A program made the translations under genes and the position numbers. The notes under the pieces are model-generated. The model was given only the letters and a program-made list of their open reading frames with translations. It did no database searches and was not told where the DNA came from. DNA of 7,785 nucleotides from Acidobacteria bacterium UBA6911 (GTDB taxonomy: Bacteria; Acidobacteriota; UBA6911), in assembly GCA_002451015.1 (NCBI GenBank), contig DKBB01000004.1:5284-13068 (forward strand). The letters are read 5' to 3'. The number at the start of each line of letters is the position of its first letter. Positions within the stretch are counted from its first letter, which is position 1. This document shows positions 6,346 to 7,785 of this stretch, one piece after another.

Positions 6346-7785
6346 TTATACTTTTCCGAGCACCCTCAGCACCCTGTCAGGTGTTGTGGGGTAGTCCATG
6401 ACCCATTTCCCCGTCGCGTTGTAGATCGCCGAGACCGTGATCCCCGACATGGAAGCGCCGACATTCTCGCCGATCCCGCAGGCTCCGAAAGCAGCGTAGC
6501 CGAGATGGCTTTCATTGGTCAGGACCTTCGACGCGGGATAGTCGTTCATCGTACCGATTTTATAGTTGATCATGTCGAAATTCAACGCGACGCCCGTATT
6601 CGGGCACCAGACGTGCTCTTCGGTCCCGCTTCGGCCCATGCCCATGTAGACGCCGCCGTATTGCTGCGCCGCCGCGCCCCGGGGATTGAAGAGATGCCCG
6701 ACGTCGTTGACGCAGACAATGTTCTTCACGTCGACGAAACCGGTTTCCGTATCCACCTCGATCTCGATGAAATGCGCCTGGCGGCTCATGACATACAAAG
6801 TGGGATCGGGATGACCGTCCACGGTCAACGAATCGACCCGGCCGACCACAGGATGCGTGATGGCAGGATCGACCTCCCAGAAAATGTCCGCCACTTCCCG
6901 GATACTTTTCCTGTTCGAGGGGTTTGCCTTCTCGAAAACATAGCTGTCCCTGATGTCGAGATCTTCAGGCTTCTTGCCGGGGAAAGCTGCGGGCCCCGGG
7001 TTATAGAAAAAGTGGCTGGAGTTGTATGCCGGTGTCGGTGTCACGGCATATTCCAGCAGTTTCTTTTTCAACTCCCTGGCCGCCAGCACAAGCTGCGTAT
7101 TGATAAAAGCGGTCGAAAAGGAACCGCCCGGCTGCCACATATAAAAGCTGCTGTTGTCCGACCGCCGTTGATGTACAACGGTGTCTTCAAATTTCAGCCC
7201 GAGCTCGGAAGCCACGATATGGCGCGCCCCCGATTCGGTATCGACCCCGATGTCGCTGCGCACGCCCACGATCGCCACGATACCGTTGCGCAGCATCAAA
7301 CAGGCAAAGGACGTCGCCGGTTCCGGCGCCTGCCAGGTCCACTCGTTGATCGACACGAATCCCATGCCGTGCATCTTCCCGTTGGGGAGCCTTTTCGTGC
7401 CCGGCTGGTGCCATTTTCTGTCCCAGTCGATGGCTGCCTTCCCTTTCTCGACCACTTCTTTCAGGCTCCACCTCTTTGGAAAACCGTTCTCTTCCTGGTA
7501 ACGCGTGATCCATTCCCAGTCGTGCCCACGGCTGCCGTCGTTGATGAGAGCCACCTCCACCGGGTCCAGGCCGAATTCGGCCGCGACGCGGTCGAACATG
7601 ACATTGTGCGGAACGGTACTGTGGGAGCCGTGCCGGATACAGATCAGGTGCCCCTTGTTGACCAGGGGCCACTCGTGGGTGCCCAGGATATTGGGAATTT
7701 TGGTGCTTTCATGGGTTTTCTCCATGACCGCGTTTCTCGGGCCCACAACGTGCCAGTGGCAGGCCGTGATGGTCCCGTCTTTTTT
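6346..7785 (-). CDS. xanthine dehydrogenase/aldehyde oxidase-family molybdopterin-binding subunit, 5' partial
   Basis: C-terminal 479 residues of the large, molybdenum-cofactor-binding subunit of a molybdenum hydroxylase; family members are usually about 750-800 residues. These enzymes hydroxylate carbon centres (aldehydes, N-heterocycles, some aromatic CoA esters) with water. The frame is open to the right edge (K-K-D-G-T-I-T-A), so the GTG at 7744-7746 is internal. In visible numbering: I-R-H-G near 51, where the family has a substrate-pocket Arg; L-D-P-V-E-V at 73-78; K-M-H-G-M-G at 137-142; D-I-G-V-D-T at 178-183; and the catalytic G-I-G-E motif with E440, 39 residues from the end, followed by the typical A-I-Y-N-A-T-G and P-T-T-P-D-R-V-L. 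Where relatives usually have G-Q-G, this protein has G-V-D. FAD and 2Fe-2S subunits are not in view and may lie beyond the right edge. The substrate cannot be told. Confidence 0.88.
   Translation of the reverse strand, partial: KKDGTITACHWHVVGPRNAVMEKTHESTKIPNILGTHEWPLVNKGHLICIRHGSHSTVPHNVMFDRVAAEFGLDPVEVALINDGSRGHDWEWITRYQEENGFPKRWSLKEVVEKGKAAIDWDRKWHQPGTKRLPNGKMHGMGFVSINEWTWQAPEPATSFACLMLRNGIVAIVGVRSDIGVDTESGARHIVASELGLKFEDTVVHQRRSDNSSFYMWQPGGSFSTAFINTQLVLAARELKKKLLEYAVTPTPAYNSSHFFYNPGPAAFPGKKPEDLDIRDSYVFEKANPSNRKSIREVADIFWEVDPAITHPVVGRVDSLTVDGHPDPTLYVMSRQAHFIEIEVDTETGFVDVKNIVCVNDVGHLFNPRGAAAQQYGGVYMGMGRSGTEEHVWCPNTGVALNFDMINYKIGTMNDYPASKVLTNESHLGYAAFGACGIGENVGASMSGITVSAIYNATGKWVMDYPTTPDRVLRVLGKV

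Noticed and set aside
6030..6401. 123-codon plus-strand frame in the spacer
   Set aside because: It begins inside the transporter gene and ends inside the hydroxylase gene on the opposite strand; Ser/Thr-rich random-looking sequence.
7744..7746. GTG as the start of the molybdenum hydroxylase subunit
   Set aside because: The frame continues without a stop to the window edge with family-like sequence, and the protein from this GTG would lack the whole N-terminal part.

Overview
This window reads as chromosomal DNA of a strictly anaerobic bacterium, most likely a member of the Desulfobacterota (syntroph or sulfate-reducer type). That placement is inferred from the gene content: an AddA-like recombination helicase-nuclease, a four-gene ferredoxin-dependent 2-oxoacid oxidoreductase and a molybdenum hydroxylase. 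No rRNA or other taxonomic marker is present. Coding parts are roughly 50-60% GC and the spacers are visibly AT-richer.

Layout: (1) Bases 1-1883, plus strand: the 3' two-thirds or so of a UvrD/RecB-family helicase with a C-terminal RecB-type nuclease (AddA-like), cut by the left edge. (2) Bases 1944-4776, minus strand, convergent with it: an operon read in the order korD-korA-korB-korC. It encodes the ferredoxin-like, alpha, TPP-binding beta and gamma subunits of a 2-oxoacid:ferredoxin oxidoreductase, best matched to the 2-oxoglutarate type by gene order and subunit sizes. The genes are tightly packed or overlapping. (3) Bases 4777-5424: a 648-base region with no convincing gene. It holds the kor leader, a minus-strand intrinsic terminator, a ~97-bp element with near-perfect inverted ends, and short octamer repeats. 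(4) Bases 5425-6045, minus: a short cation-diffusion-facilitator-like membrane protein. (5) Bases 6046-6345: a spacer with two small dyads and a short heptamer repeat. (6) Bases 6346-7785, minus: the C-terminal part of a xanthine dehydrogenase/aldehyde oxidase-family molybdopterin-binding subunit, cut by the right edge.

The four kor genes make one enzyme that couples 2-oxoglutarate and CoA to succinyl-CoA, CO2 and reduced ferredoxin, or runs in reverse for carbon fixation. The other three genes are not obviously linked to it or to each other. I see no phage, CRISPR, toxin-antitoxin or defence cluster, and no clearly new multi-gene system. The points most worth a second look are the inverted-repeat element and its repeat-rich surroundings, the altered cofactor-site position in the molybdenum hydroxylase, and the divergent metal site of the CDF-like protein.
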